Positions 34,634 to 43,324 of a stretch of DNA of 64,000 nucleotides are shown piece by piece. How positions within the stretch are numbered: the stretch's first letter is position 1; every line of letters begins with the position of its first letter. The position numbers and the translations under genes are program-made. The notes beneath the pieces were generated by a model. That model searched no databases. It saw nothing but the letters and a program-made list of their open reading frames with translations, and was not told the origin of the DNA. This DNA comes from Methylocystaceae bacterium (GTDB lineage: Bacteria; Pseudomonadota; Alphaproteobacteria; Rhizobiales; Beijerinckiaceae): NCBI GenBank assembly GCA_009773555.1, contig WSXZ01000017.1, positions 1 to 64,000 of the forward strand, given 5' to 3'.

Positions 34634-35149
34634 ATGACCTATTCCGTCGGCTTCCCTCCTGCCGCGACACGCGATGCAAAGCTCTTGATTCTTGGCTCGC
34701 TTCCCGGCCAGCGTTCTCTGGAGCGCCAGCAGTATTACGCGCAGCCGCGCAACGCGTTTTGGACGCTGATGGGCAGCCTGTTCGGCTTCGATGCAGACGC
34801 TTGTTACGTCGATCGCCTCCAGAGCCTGAATGCGCGCGGCGTCGCCCTCTGGGACGTCTGCGCAAGCGCCCATCGGCCTGGCAGCCTCGACCAGCGGATC
34901 GAACGCTCGACTGTGCGAGCCAATGATTTCGAGCGCTTTTTCGAGATGCATCCAGATATCGCGCTGATTGGCTTCAATGGCGCTACAGCGGCCAGCCTGT
35001 ATCAACGGCTGGTTCTGCCCAGACTGTCGGTGCGCGCGGCGGCGATTGCTTCACGTCGACTGCCCTCGACGAGTCCCGCGCATGCATCGATGACATTCGC
35101 CCAAAAGAAGGAAAAATGGCGATCCGCACTCGCCCCATTTCTCGAATAG
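34634..35149 (+). CDS. DNA-deoxyinosine glycosylase (UDG family 6, HDG)
   Basis: The 171-residue protein matches the family-6 uracil-DNA glycosylase superfamily: motif LILGSLPGQRSLERQQYYAQPRNAFW (18-43), with N40 as the expected catalytic residue, and LPSTSPAHA as the second motif. Family members excise hypoxanthine from deaminated DNA. It is a single-gene unit upstream of metG. Confidence 0.85.
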   Translation: MTYSVGFPPAATRDAKLLILGSLPGQRSLERQQYYAQPRNAFWTLMGSLFGFDADACYVDRLQSLNARGVALWDVCASAHRPGSLDQRIERSTVRANDFERFFEMHPDIALIGFNGATAASLYQRLVLPRLSVRAAAIASRRLPSTSPAHASMTFAQKKEKWRSALAPFLE

Positions 35150-35195
35150 CTCTAGGGCGCTTCCCCGCGCCCCCAAACCGCGCTAGACCCGAGCC

Positions 35196-36755
35196 ATGCC
35201 TGAACGTCCCCCTTACATGATCTCGACGGCCATTCCCTATGCAAATGGCGCGCCGCATATCGGCCACGCCTATGAGCGCATCGCCACCGACGCCTTCGCC
35301 CGATGGAAGAGGCTTGACGGCTATGACGTGCTGTTTGTCACCGGCATGGACGAGCACGGGCAGAAGATGCAGCGCACGGCCGAGAAGGAAGGGCTGACGC
35401 CGTGGGCGCTCGCCGACCGCACGGCCGCGCAATTCGCCCGGATGGGCGAGGCGCTCAACGCCCGCGCCGACGACATCGTGCGCACGACGCAGGCGCGCCA
35501 CAAGGAGACCGTGCTCGAAATGTGGCGGCGGATGGAGGCGAACGGCGACCTCTATCTCTCTAAATACGCCGGCTGGTATTCGGTGCGCGACGAGGCCTAT
35601 TACGACGAGGACGAACTCACCGAGCGGGACGGCAAGAAATTCGCGCCGACGGGCACGCCGGTCGAGTGGGTGGAGGAGGAGAGCTGGTTCTTCAAGCTGT
35701 CGGCCTATGCGGAGAAGTTGCTCGCGCATTATGCGGCGCATCCGCATTTCATCACGCCCGAACACTATAAGAACGAGATCGTCGCCTTCGTGAAGCGCGG
35801 GCTCACGGACCTCTCGGTGTCGCGCACGACCTTCGACTGGGGCATCGAGATTCCGCCGAGCGCGCAAACCGCCGCGAAGCATGTGATGTATGTCTGGGTC
35901 GACGCGCTTACGAATTACGTAACAGCTACAGGATATCTTACGGAAGGCGGAAATAAAGCACGATTCTGGCCGGCCGACGCGCATGTCATCGGCAAGGACA
36001 TCACCCGCTTTCACGCCATCTACTGGCCTGCGTTCCTGATGTCCGCAGGCGCGCCTCTGCCCAAGCAGGTCGTCGTGCACGGCTTCCTGTTCTCCAAAGG
36101 CGAGAAGATGTCGAAGTCGGTCGGCAATGTCGTCGATCCCATCGATCTGGCCGAGCGCTATGGCGTCGACCAGCTGCGCTACTTCTTCTTGCGCGAGATC
36201 CCCTTTGGCCAGGACGGCAATTATTCGCACGAGGCGATCGTCAACCGCATCAACGCCGATCTCGCCAATGACCTCGGCAATCTGGCGCAGCGCTCGCTCT
36301 CGATGATCGCCAAGAATTGTATGGGCGCCGTACCACGTAAACACGCGCTTACGGACGCCGACAACGACATTCTCGCGCAGGCGGCGGGCGTTTTGGCGAA
36401 AGCCCGCGCCGCCATGGAGGATTACGCGCCGCACCACGCGCTGGCGGAAATTTTCCGTATCGTCGCCGAGGCCAATCGCTATTTCGCCGGGGAAGAGCCC
36501 TGGGCGAAGAAGAAGAGCGACCCTGCGCGGATGGAGACGATTCTCTACGTCACCGCCGAGACGCTGCGCCGTCTGGCGATTCCCCTGCAGCCGTTTATGC
36601 CCGAGTCCGCCGGCAAGCTTCTCGATCTCCTGGGCGTCGGCCCGGACGAGCGGGATTTCGCGCATGCCGAGGAGGCGAACGCCCTGCAGGAGGGCGCGCC
36701 GCTGCCGCCGCCAACGCCGGTCTTTCCGAGATTCGTGGAGGAGGAGGCGAGTTAG
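35196..36755 (+). CDS. metG: Methionyl-tRNA synthetase
   Basis: MetRS charges initiator and elongator tRNA-Met. The 519-residue class I enzyme has HIGH at 21-24 ([10 protein letters not shown]) and KMSKS at 304-308. A CxxC zinc knuckle and the C-terminal dimerisation domain are absent, as in the short MetG2 type of alphaproteobacteria. From about 35910 to 35966 the codons turn AT-rich (encoding [20 protein letters not shown]) while the protein stays in family. In relatives it usually follows holB and precedes tatD. Confidence 0.95.
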   Translation: MPERPPYMISTAIPYANGAPHIGHAYERIATDAFARWKRLDGYDVLFVTGMDEHGQKMQRTAEKEGLTPWALADRTAAQFARMGEALNARADDIVRTTQARHKETVLEMWRRMEANGDLYLSKYAGWYSVRDEAYYDEDELTERDGKKFAPTGTPVEWVEEESWFFKLSAYAEKLLAHYAAHPHFITPEHYKNEIVAFVKRGLTDLSVSRTTFDWGIEIPPSAQTAAKHVMYVWVDALTNYVTATGYLTEGGNKARFWPADAHVIGKDITRFHAIYWPAFLMSAGAPLPKQVVVHGFLFSKGEKMSKSVGNVVDPIDLAERYGVDQLRYFFLREIPFGQDGNYSHEAIVNRINADLANDLGNLAQRSLSMIAKNCMGAVPRKHALTDADNDILAQAAGVLAKARAAMEDYAPHHALAEIFRIVAEANRYFAGEEPWAKKKSDPARMETILYVTAETLRRLAIPLQPFMPESAGKLLDLLGVGPDERDFAHAEEANALQEGAPLPPPTPVFPRFVEEEAS

Positions 36756-37018
36756 TCCCGCTCCAGCAGGCGCGGAGAGCCGCCGCCGCGCTCGCCATGC
36801 GCTGACCATAATCAGCCGTTTCAAATGGCGGCGGCGCAGCGGCGCGCAAATGACCTTCGTCATTGCGGGCTTGTCGGCCAAAGCGCGGGCGTGCAATTAT
36901 GAACGCCCGGGCTCCTTGTGAAGGAACTCGCGCCGCTCGGTCGAGCGCCCGCGCAACAATATCCGCCTTCGTTGTGTCGTATCTCGGACGGCTTTTTTCT
37001 TACAGAGGAACTCATGGA

Positions 37019-37501
37019 ATGGCGCGTGGCATTTCAACAATTCTGACGGCGGTCATTTTCGGCGCGATCGGTTTCGGGCTCGGCATCTACGCTGCGCCGA
37101 CCGAAGGCGTCGCCAATCTGAAAGCCGCGATCGAGGGCCGGTTCAAACCGGCGCCCGCCGAGGACGCTGCGCCGGCCGAAGCCCCGGCGACTCCCGCCGA
37201 GTCGGACGCAACCGCCCAACCCGACGCCTCGGCCGCGCCGGCGCCTGAGACGCCTCCGGCTGAGCAGCCAGCGGCCGTAGAGGCTCCAATGGAGAGCGCG
37301 CCTGCGCCCGCTCCGGCGCCGTTGACCGAAGCGCCGCCGCCGCCCCAACCCGCGCCCATGGCGATGCCGGAGGCGCCTCCGGCGCCAGAGACCGTGGTCG
37401 AACAGCCGGTTAAGCCGAAGCCCAAGCCGAAGCCCAAGCCCAAGCCCAAGCCGAAGCCTGCAGCTCCGGTCGAGGCGCCGGCTGAACAGCCGGCGCAGTA
37501 A
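37019..37501 (+). CDS. Single-TM Ala/Pro-rich protein with Lys-Pro repeat
   Basis: The 160-residue protein has one N-terminal membrane helix (about 7-25, TILTAVIFGAIGFGLGIYAA), then a low-complexity Ala/Pro/Glu region, and a run of eight Lys-Pro pairs near residues 130-146. The layout resembles the rigid periplasmic spacer of TonB-like proteins, but no TonB C-terminal domain follows. ATG at 37019 is chosen for the AGAGGA upstream and the helix position. Function is unknown. Confidence 0.65.
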   Translation: MARGISTILTAVIFGAIGFGLGIYAAPTEGVANLKAAIEGRFKPAPAEDAAPAEAPATPAESDATAQPDASAAPAPETPPAEQPAAVEAPMESAPAPAPAPLTEAPPPPQPAPMAMPEAPPAPETVVEQPVKPKPKPKPKPKPKPKPAAPVEAPAEQPAQ

Positions 37502-37565
37502 GCGCCAATCGCCGCCGCCCAGCCCCTGTTCGAACCTCACGAGCGGGGGCGGGGTCGTGCGGCGG

Positions 37566-37595
37566 GCGCCTGTCTCATTTCAGGCGCTTCTGTCT
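37566..37595 (+). terminator. Candidate Rho-independent terminator
   Basis: A perfect 7-bp stem GCGCCTG/CAGGCGC with an 8-base loop is followed by TTCTGTCT, 64 bases after the Lys-Pro protein gene. It lies just upstream of the methyltransferase start. Confidence 0.5.
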
Positions 37596-37618
37596 CTGCG
37601 CAATGAAGGAATGTCGCC

Positions 37619-38431
37619 GTGACCAGCGACACAGCGCGCTTCGTCGGCGACATTCCCATTTTTTACGACCGTGGCCTCGGCCCGGTGATCTTTGAGGATT
37701 ATGCCGCCGATATCGCCCATCGGACGGCCGCGAGCGCTCCCCTCGACGTGCTCGAAACGGCGGCAGGCACGGGAATCGTCACGCGCAAGCTGCGCGACTT
37801 TCTCAGCCCGCAGGCGAAGTTGACGGCGTCGGATCTCAACGCGCCTATGCTCGAAGTGGCGATGACGAAGTTCGGCGCGACCGAGCAAGTGATATTCCGA
37901 CCGGCCGACGCGACCACCCTGCCGTTTGACGACGAAGCCTTCGACGCGATCGTCTGCCAGTTCGGACTGATGTTCTTTCCCGATAAGCACCGCGCGCATC
38001 GCGAGGCGCGACGCACGCTGCGGCCTGGCGGCCGTTACCTCTTTAGCGTCTGGGATGCGCCGAGCTACAATCCTTTCTCCCGCATCGGACTCGAGGTGGT
38101 CGAGCGCTTCTTTCCCGACGATCCGCCGCAGTTTTTAAAGGCGCCCTTTTCATGCGCCGAGATTGATCCGATCAAGGAATCGCTGCTGGTCGCCGGCTTC
38201 ACGGACATCACCATTTCCGTACGGCCGCGCGTCAAGCAGGTCACGGATCCGACGGCCTTCGCGAAGGGGCTTGTTTTCGGCAGTCCGCTCTTTGAACAGA
38301 TTCGCGAGCGCGGCGGCGTGCGCCCCGAATCGATTGTCGAGGCGCTGGCGGAGAGGTTCACGCAAGAACTCGGCGATAACCCCATGCGCCTGCCGATGCA
38401 GGCGATTTTCCATGAAGCCAGGGCGGCGTAG
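37619..38431 (+). CDS. Class I SAM-dependent methyltransferase
   Basis: The 270-residue protein has a Rossmann methyltransferase core: motif I VLETAAGTGIVTRKL, the acidic loop ASDLNAPML, motif II PADATTLPFDDEAFDAIVCQFGLMFF, and motif III REARRTLRPGGRYLFSVWD, as in UbiE-like enzymes. The substrate cannot be told. The start is GTG at 37619. It is monocistronic and converges on the VOC gene nine bases away. Confidence 0.87.
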   Translation: MTSDTARFVGDIPIFYDRGLGPVIFEDYAADIAHRTAASAPLDVLETAAGTGIVTRKLRDFLSPQAKLTASDLNAPMLEVAMTKFGATEQVIFRPADATTLPFDDEAFDAIVCQFGLMFFPDKHRAHREARRTLRPGGRYLFSVWDAPSYNPFSRIGLEVVERFFPDDPPQFLKAPFSCAEIDPIKESLLVAGFTDITISVRPRVKQVTDPTAFAKGLVFGSPLFEQIRERGGVRPESIVEALAERFTQELGDNPMRLPMQAIFHEARAA

Positions 38432-38440
38432 AACGGCGTC

Positions 38441-38809
38441 CTACTGCGGCTGCGTCATCAGCTCGAGCACATGGCCGTCCGGGCTCTTGAAATAGACGCC
38501 GCGGCCGCCGTTCCAGTCGTTCAGCTGGCCGTCCGTGAATCGACCCGGCGCGCTTCCAAAGGCGACGCCTTCGTCCTTCACGCGGCGGAAGATCTCGTCA
38601 AATTCTTCGTCGCCGACGTGGAAGGCATAGTGGCTGGCGCCGAAGCCCTCATCCTTGTCGAACAGCAGGGTGAGTTCGCTATTGACCTTCACCGGCGCGA
38701 AATGGCCCTTGGCGCCGTCGTAGCGCAGACCGAAAATCCGTGCGAACCAGCGCGCCGCCGCCTCATTGTCGCGCGCCGGCACGATGGTGTGATTGAGAAT
38801 GATGGCCAT
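38441..38809 (-). CDS. VOC family (glyoxalase/bleomycin-resistance fold) protein
   Basis: The 122-residue protein has a VOC fold: NHTIVPARDNEAAARWFARIFGL with His7 as a metal-ligand candidate, ASHYAFHVGDEEFDEIF with two His, and GRGVYFKSPDGHVLELM with the terminal Glu ligand. The substrate is unknown. It follows the CapA gene by 56 bases on the same strand and may share its transcript. Confidence 0.85.
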   Translation of the reverse strand: MAIILNHTIVPARDNEAAARWFARIFGLRYDGAKGHFAPVKVNSELTLLFDKDEGFGASHYAFHVGDEEFDEIFRRVKDEGVAFGSAPGRFTDGQLNDWNGGRGVYFKSPDGHVLELMTQPQ

Positions 38810-38865
38810 CGATCAGCTCCGCCTGTCTCTCGATGAATTTCAGATGGGGAGTTCTGGCGTCCCAG

Positions 38866-39399
38866 TCACGAGCGTCGCGGCGCTCCTTCGCCGCCGGACC
38901 AGGAAGCCGACAGCGCGCCATCATCGGGTTGGCGCCGGACGCGAACGCCGAATGGGGCGCTTTCGCGATCGAGCGTTTGCGCGAGCCATTCCGCGTCGGC
39001 GGTCGACGCCCGTTCGAGACGAAAGCGCCGCATATGCAGCGGGACCAATCGAAGTTGCACGAGATCGCCGTTTGTAGCGAGATCGACGAAATACATCAGG
39101 GATAAATCGCCGCGATAGCGTTCGTAGCCGCTGATGCCCTCATAGTCGTTGAGGAAGTCGCCGCAGCCATAAAGCGCCAGACGGTTACGATGGACTTCGA
39201 ATCCCTTCGCATGATGTGACGAATGTCCGTGGACGATCGAAGCGCCGGCGTCATCGATCAACCGACGCGCGAACTGTCTTTGGGCGTTCGAAACGCCATA
39301 GCCCCAGTTCGAGCCCCAGTGGATCGACATCACCAGAATATCTTCGCTCCGCGCCGCGCTCCGCGCCAGATCGCGGGCGACGACGGCGTCGCCGCCCAC
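38866..39399 (-). CDS. CapA family protein, 3' fragment (frameshifted)
   Basis: This is the C-terminal part of a CapA/PgsA-type metallophosphatase-like protein: EDILVMSIHWGSNWGYGVSNAQRQFARRLIDDAGASIVHGHSSHHAKGFEVHRNRLALYGCGDFLNDYEG. It continues the next entry in another frame. Adding one G to the run at 39395-39397 (minus strand GGG to GGGG) would give W-G-G-D-A-V and join the frames. GTG at 39399 is the first start in this frame but is probably not used. Confidence 0.8.
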   Translation of the reverse strand: MGGDAVVARDLARSAARSEDILVMSIHWGSNWGYGVSNAQRQFARRLIDDAGASIVHGHSSHHAKGFEVHRNRLALYGCGDFLNDYEGISGYERYRGDLSLMYFVDLATNGDLVQLRLVPLHMRRFRLERASTADAEWLAQTLDRESAPFGVRVRRQPDDGALSASWSGGEGAPRRS

Positions 39400-39974
39400 T
39401 CCAAGGGCGTTCCGCTGTCGGGCAGGGCGAAGGACAGCACGACCACGCGGCCCTTGCTCTCAATAATCGCCGGCCGCCGCGCTTCGTCGATACTGCGTCC
39501 GGCTCCAGCGACGGCGATATTTAGGCGCTCGAGCGCGCCGAGCGTCTCAAGGAGGCCGGAGGGCCCCCAATCGAGAACGTGGTTATTGGCGAGCGCGCAG
39601 CAATCGATTCCGGCGGCGCGCAGACATTCCGCATTCTGCGGACTGACGCGATAATTGATCGCCTTGTGCTCGGCCGTCTCGCTGCGCGTCACGCTTGTTT
39701 CGAGATTGACGATGCGCGCATCCGGCGCGTGTGCTTCAAGCTCGGTAAGCGCGTCGCCCCAGATATAGGAAGGATCGACGGGGCGCGGAATCGGCCCTGA
39801 CGCCGCTTCGGCCAGGCGAACATATTCCTCCGCCGACAAAACATATTCCTCGTAGAGCTTCGGCGGGCAGGGCGACGAAAGGATCTGATCGACGCCTCGT
39901 CCGATCATCACGTCGCCGCACAGGAAAAGCCTTACGGTCTGCGCGCCTCCGCGCGGCGGCGCGGCGACGCTCAT
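39330..39974 (-). CDS. CapA family protein, 5' fragment (frameshifted)
   Basis: This is the N-terminal part of a CapA-type protein: RLFLCGDVMIGRGVDQIL with the metal-binding GD, ARIVNLETSVTRSE, KAINYRVSPQNAECLRAAGIDCCALANNHVLDWG. CapA/PgsA homologues take part in poly-gamma-glutamate or related capsule export, but many bacteria have a lone member of unknown role, as here. No signal peptide is seen. ATG at 39974 overlaps the upstream small gene by four bases. Codons after about 39397 (TPSSPAIWRGARRGAKIFW) are out of frame. Confidence 0.8.
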   Translation of the reverse strand: MSVAAPPRGGAQTVRLFLCGDVMIGRGVDQILSSPCPPKLYEEYVLSAEEYVRLAEAASGPIPRPVDPSYIWGDALTELEAHAPDARIVNLETSVTRSETAEHKAINYRVSPQNAECLRAAGIDCCALANNHVLDWGPSGLLETLGALERLNIAVAGAGRSIDEARRPAIIESKGRVVVLSFALPDSGTPLEWAATPSSPAIWRGARRGAKIFW

Positions 39975-40237
39975 ATCGTGGGCGGAAGATTCTCTTCGTC
40001 GTCGCCGGCGACCAGCGAGACGATTTCTCCCGCAACGTCCTTGAGCGGCGCGCCGGCGCCAAAGATGTCCGGATCGCCGGACATCCACATGGCCGCCTCC
40101 TCGACGTCAGCAATCGTTGGCCGCAGATCCATGATCGCCGACAGCGTCGCGTCGTCGATATCGCCGAGGACGTCCGTCACGTCCTTGATCGTCGCCAGCG
40201 GGCGGCCGTCGCCGTCCGGCGCGGAAGACTGCGTCAA
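39971..40237 (-). CDS. Small acidic hypothetical protein coupled to CapA
   Basis: The 88-residue protein starts at TTG (40237), chosen because GAGGAG stands eight bases upstream; longer readings have no such signal. It is strongly acidic with two repeat-like helices (IKDVTDVLGDIDDATLSAIMDLRPTIADVEEAAMW and PLKDVAGEIVSLVAGDDEENL). No domain is recognised. The ATGA overlap with capA suggests coupled translation and a joint role. Confidence 0.65.
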   Translation of the reverse strand: MTQSSAPDGDGRPLATIKDVTDVLGDIDDATLSAIMDLRPTIADVEEAAMWMSGDPDIFGAGAPLKDVAGEIVSLVAGDDEENLPPTI

Positions 40238-40494
40238 GTTTTTGCTCCTCGCGCTTGGAACGTCCCGCCCGAGCTTGCTTCGTGACGGTCTCGCATGATG
40301 CCGGCGATGAGAAAGGCGCGTTGCATAGCCAAGAAATATAGCGCCGCGCGTCTGAGCCGCGAAGGAGCCCCAAGCTAAATATTTGTGTTCTCCGCCGCCC
40401 GAGCCATATTGCCGCATAGGTCCAAACGCGTCATCAAGCACCCGGACGCGCGCGCCCGGGGCCATTCCGTGCTGCTCTTTCCTGACCGAGTCTG

Positions 40495-41286
40495 ATGCTC
40501 ATCGATACCCATTGTCACCTCGACTTTCCCGATTTCGCGCCAGAACTCGCGGAGACGATCGCCCGCGCCAAGGCGCGCGGTGTCGCGAGAATGATCACGA
40601 TCTCAACGCATCTGTCGCGCTTCGAGCGTGTAAAGGCGGTCGCCGAAACCTATCCGGAGGTTTTTTGCACCGTCGGGACGCATCCGCACCATTCGCACGA
40701 AGAGGCCGAGCCGACCGTCGAGGCGCTGGTGACTCTGTCGCAACATCCAAAATGCGTCGGATTGGGCGAAGCGGGCCTCGACTATCACTATGACCACGCG
40801 CCGCGCGACGTAGCGCAGCGCATCTTCCGCATTCACGTCCAGGCCGCTCGCGAAACCGGCCTTCCGCTCGTCATCCATACCCGCGACGCCGATGAAGACT
40901 GCGCCGCGATTTTGAAGGACGAAATGGGGAAGGGGTCTTTCCCCGCCCTGCTCCATTGCTTCACGAGCGGGCCCGCGCTCGCCCAAACGGCGCTGGAGCT
41001 CGGCCTCTATATTTCCTTTTCCGGGGTCGTGACCTTCAAAAACGCCGAATATCTGCGCGAGATCGCCCGCGACGTGCCGCTGGAGCGCATGCTGGTCGAA
41101 ACTGACGCGCCCTTCCTTGCGCCGACGCCGCATCGCGGCAAGCGCAATGAGCCGGCCTTCGTCGTCGACACCGCGCGCGTGCTCGCCGAGGTCAAGGGAA
41201 TCAGCGCCGCCGAACTTGCAGTCGCCACGACCGAGAATGCGCTGCGGTTGTTTTCCAAAATGCCGCCTCTGGACGCCGTCGCGTGA
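40495..41286 (+). CDS. TatD family metal-dependent hydrolase
   Basis: TatD proteins are TIM-barrel metal-dependent deoxyribonucleases. The 263-residue product has DTHCHLDFPDF (4-14), VGTHPHHSHE, GLGEAGLDYHYD, LPLVIHTRDADED, LHCFTSG, and MLVETDAPFLAPTPHRGKRNEP, which together hold the metal ligands. It overlaps the next gene by four bases (GTGA). The tatD-MBL pair normally follows metG in relatives; here 3.7 kb lies between. Confidence 0.93.
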   Translation: MLIDTHCHLDFPDFAPELAETIARAKARGVARMITISTHLSRFERVKAVAETYPEVFCTVGTHPHHSHEEAEPTVEALVTLSQHPKCVGLGEAGLDYHYDHAPRDVAQRIFRIHVQAARETGLPLVIHTRDADEDCAAILKDEMGKGSFPALLHCFTSGPALAQTALELGLYISFSGVVTFKNAEYLREIARDVPLERMLVETDAPFLAPTPHRGKRNEPAFVVDTARVLAEVKGISAAELAVATTENALRLFSKMPPLDAVA

Positions 41287-42077
41287 GCCTGAGAATCAGG
41301 ATTCTCGGGTGCGGCTCGTCAGGCGGCGTGCCGCGCGTCGGGCAGGGCTGGGGAAAGTGCGATCCGACCAATCCGAAAAACCGGCGCCGGCGCTGCTCGA
41401 TACTCGTCGCGCGCGGCCCTGCTGACTCTGCGACGCAAGTGCTCGTGGACACCGGACCCGATCTGCGCGAGCAACTCATCGACGCCGACGTCAAGCGGCT
41501 CGACGCGGTCTTCTATACCCATCCGCACGCCGACCACACGCATGGCGTCGACGATTTGCGCGGCTTGGTGATCATGAGCGGCCGGCGCATCCCGGCCTAT
41601 ATGGACGAGCCGACTTCGCGGTCATTCGCCGCGAAGTTCGACTACATTTTCAAGACGCCGCCGGGCAGCTTTTATCCGCCGCTGATGACCGAGCATCGGC
41701 TGCATCTGGGGCGCGCCGAGACGATCGACGGACCCGGCGGCGCGATCGTCGCGACGCCTTTTCGACTGGACCATGGCGACATGGACGCACTCGGCTTTCG
41801 CTTCGACAACGTGGCCTACACGCCGGATCTTCACGCGATTCCGCCAGAGAGCGTTCAGTATCTGGAAGGGCTCGATCTCTGGATTATCGATGCGCTGCGC
41901 CATCAGCGGCACGGCACGCATCTGTCCGTCAGTCAGGCGCTGGAGTTCATCGCGCATTTCAAGCCAAAGCGCGCCGTTCTGACGGATCTGCACGTTGATT
42001 TGGATTATGACGCGCTGGCCGCGACGCTGCCCGAGAACGTGACGCCGGCTTTTGACGGAATGGCGCTCGACGTCTGA
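41283..42077 (+). CDS. MBL-fold metallo-hydrolase (PhnP-like)
   Basis: The 264-residue metallo-beta-lactamase-fold protein begins RIRILGCGSSGGVPRVGQGWGKCDPTNPKNRRRRCSIL. It has the metal motif THPHADHTHG, then DHGDMDALGFR and VLTDLHVDLDYDAL, as in PhnP-like cyclic phosphodiesterases. The start is GTG at 41283 inside the tatD stop. The C-P lyase genes that PhnP serves are absent here, so the substrate is unknown. Confidence 0.88.
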   Translation: MSLRIRILGCGSSGGVPRVGQGWGKCDPTNPKNRRRRCSILVARGPADSATQVLVDTGPDLREQLIDADVKRLDAVFYTHPHADHTHGVDDLRGLVIMSGRRIPAYMDEPTSRSFAAKFDYIFKTPPGSFYPPLMTEHRLHLGRAETIDGPGGAIVATPFRLDHGDMDALGFRFDNVAYTPDLHAIPPESVQYLEGLDLWIIDALRHQRHGTHLSVSQALEFIAHFKPKRAVLTDLHVDLDYDALAATLPENVTPAFDGMALDV

Positions 42078-42588
42078 CCTCGCCGACATCGTCAGAGACG
42101 ACATCTTTGAGTTCCATAATATCGATTATGCGAATCACGGATCAGGGATGCGGCTGGCGCCGTCCGCTCTTGCCTTTCGCTCGTCTGAGAGTCTGCGTCG
42201 ATGCCATGTCGGACGGAACGCAGCCGGCGTCCTCGGATGACGCCTTATGTTGACACGGCGGCGCGTGTGCAGCGCATGGCGCGTCAATCCACCCGCGCAG
42301 CTCATCTAAACTCCTGCAATCGCGAACATTCCCGCCGACGCAGGAATTTGACCGAGTTGTCAAACCGTGGCGACTGTTTGGATTTTTGGATCACCCCACG
42401 GAATTCGCTGGCCTTAGGGGGCGAAACTCTGGTAAAAGGCTCGCTGCGCGGGACTATATGGCATTCAAGAGGCACATCATCGTCGTTTCCGGGCGGGCGC
42501 GTTTTTTGAGACGCGCCAACTGGAGCGGTTGGGCGCACAAGGTTGGCATAGCGGTCTTGCCGTTTTTGGCGGAGACGAGCAGGTAGAC
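42078..42588. other. Long leader / intergenic region before the cold-shock gene
   Basis: These 511 bases hold no convincing gene. The last 190 bases are less GC-rich. A perfect 7-bp hairpin GGCGCGT/ACGCGCC with a T-rich 8-base loop lies at 42496-42517. A TTGACA at 42250-42255 lacks a convincing -10. Long structured leaders are usual for cold-shock mRNAs; the leader here is a guess from position. Confidence 0.45.
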
Positions 42589-43254
42589 ATGAGCAAAGGT
42601 AGAGATTTTCGGGGCCCCCGCAAGCGCGGATTTGATGACGACGCTCCGTATAGCTATGATTCGCCGCGCACGAGCCGAGCGCCGCGATCTCCCTTTGGCG
42701 GCGGATTTCCAGATTCGCCGCCTCCGATGTCGAACGAGCCAGCAGTCGACGCCATCGTGAAGTGGTTTAAGACCGACAAGGGCTTCGGCTTCGTAGAGCT
42801 TGCCAATGGCACCGGCGACGCGTTCCTCCATATCGGCGCCGTTCAGGCGGCGGGATACGACACGCTGCCGCCCGGCGCGAAATTGCAGGTGCAGGTCACG
42901 AGCTCGGTGAAGGGCCAGCAAGTGGCGCGCATTCTCGAGGTCGATTTGGCTGGCGCCGCTGAACGGGCGCCGCCCCCGCCGCCGCGCGCAGGCGGCGGTT
43001 TTGACAGCCCCCGGCCCCGTCGTCAGGCGCCCGATCCGTCGACCGCCGTTCCGGTCGCCGGCAAGGTCAAATGGTTCGACGAGACGAAAGGCTTCGGCTT
43101 CGTGCAGTCGGACGACGGCGGCAAGGACGTGTTCGTCCATATTTCGATTCTGGGCCCATCCGGCGTGAACCGGCTCGCCGAGGGGCAGCCGGTCACTATG
43201 CAGGTCGTCGATACGGCGAAAGGCAGAGAAGCGCTGTCGATCATCCTGGATTGA
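42589..43254 (+). CDS. Double cold-shock domain protein
   Basis: The 221-residue protein has two cold-shock domains, about 53-119 (VKWFKTDKGFGFVEL, DAFLHIG) and 157-221 (VKWFDETKGFGFVQS, DVFVHIS), each with RNP1 and RNP2 motifs that bind single-stranded RNA or DNA. The N-terminal 50 residues are Arg/Gly/Pro-rich and disordered, and the linker is Pro-rich. Double-CSD proteins of this shape are typical of Rhizobiales. ATG at 42589 has AGGTAG five bases upstream. Confidence 0.93.
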   Translation: MSKGRDFRGPRKRGFDDDAPYSYDSPRTSRAPRSPFGGGFPDSPPPMSNEPAVDAIVKWFKTDKGFGFVELANGTGDAFLHIGAVQAAGYDTLPPGAKLQVQVTSSVKGQQVARILEVDLAGAAERAPPPPPRAGGGFDSPRPRRQAPDPSTAVPVAGKVKWFDETKGFGFVQSDDGGKDVFVHISILGPSGVNRLAEGQPVTMQVVDTAKGREALSIILD

Positions 43255-43274
43255 GCCTCGCTCAGTAGATCCGT

Positions 43275-43314
43275 GCGCCGCGATCCTCCTTGAGGGCCGC
43301 GGCGCTTTTCTTTT
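43275..43314 (+). terminator. Rho-independent terminator of the cold-shock gene
   Basis: An 8-bp perfect stem GCGCCGCG/CGCGGCGC (43275-43282 with 43298-43305) encloses a further CCTC/GAGG pairing and is followed by TTTTCTTTT. It stands 20 bases after the stop and just before mazG. Confidence 0.85.
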
Positions 43315-43324
43315 GGGAAACCTC

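Noticed and set aside
37034-37540. Gly/Leu/Arg-rich minus-strand frames opposite the Lys-Pro protein
   Set aside because: They are antisense shadows of the Pro/Ala-rich coding strand, without a ribosome binding site.
42142-42363. 73-residue minus-strand frame in the cold-shock upstream region
   Set aside because: The composition is Cys/Ser/Arg-rich with no domain or ribosome binding site.
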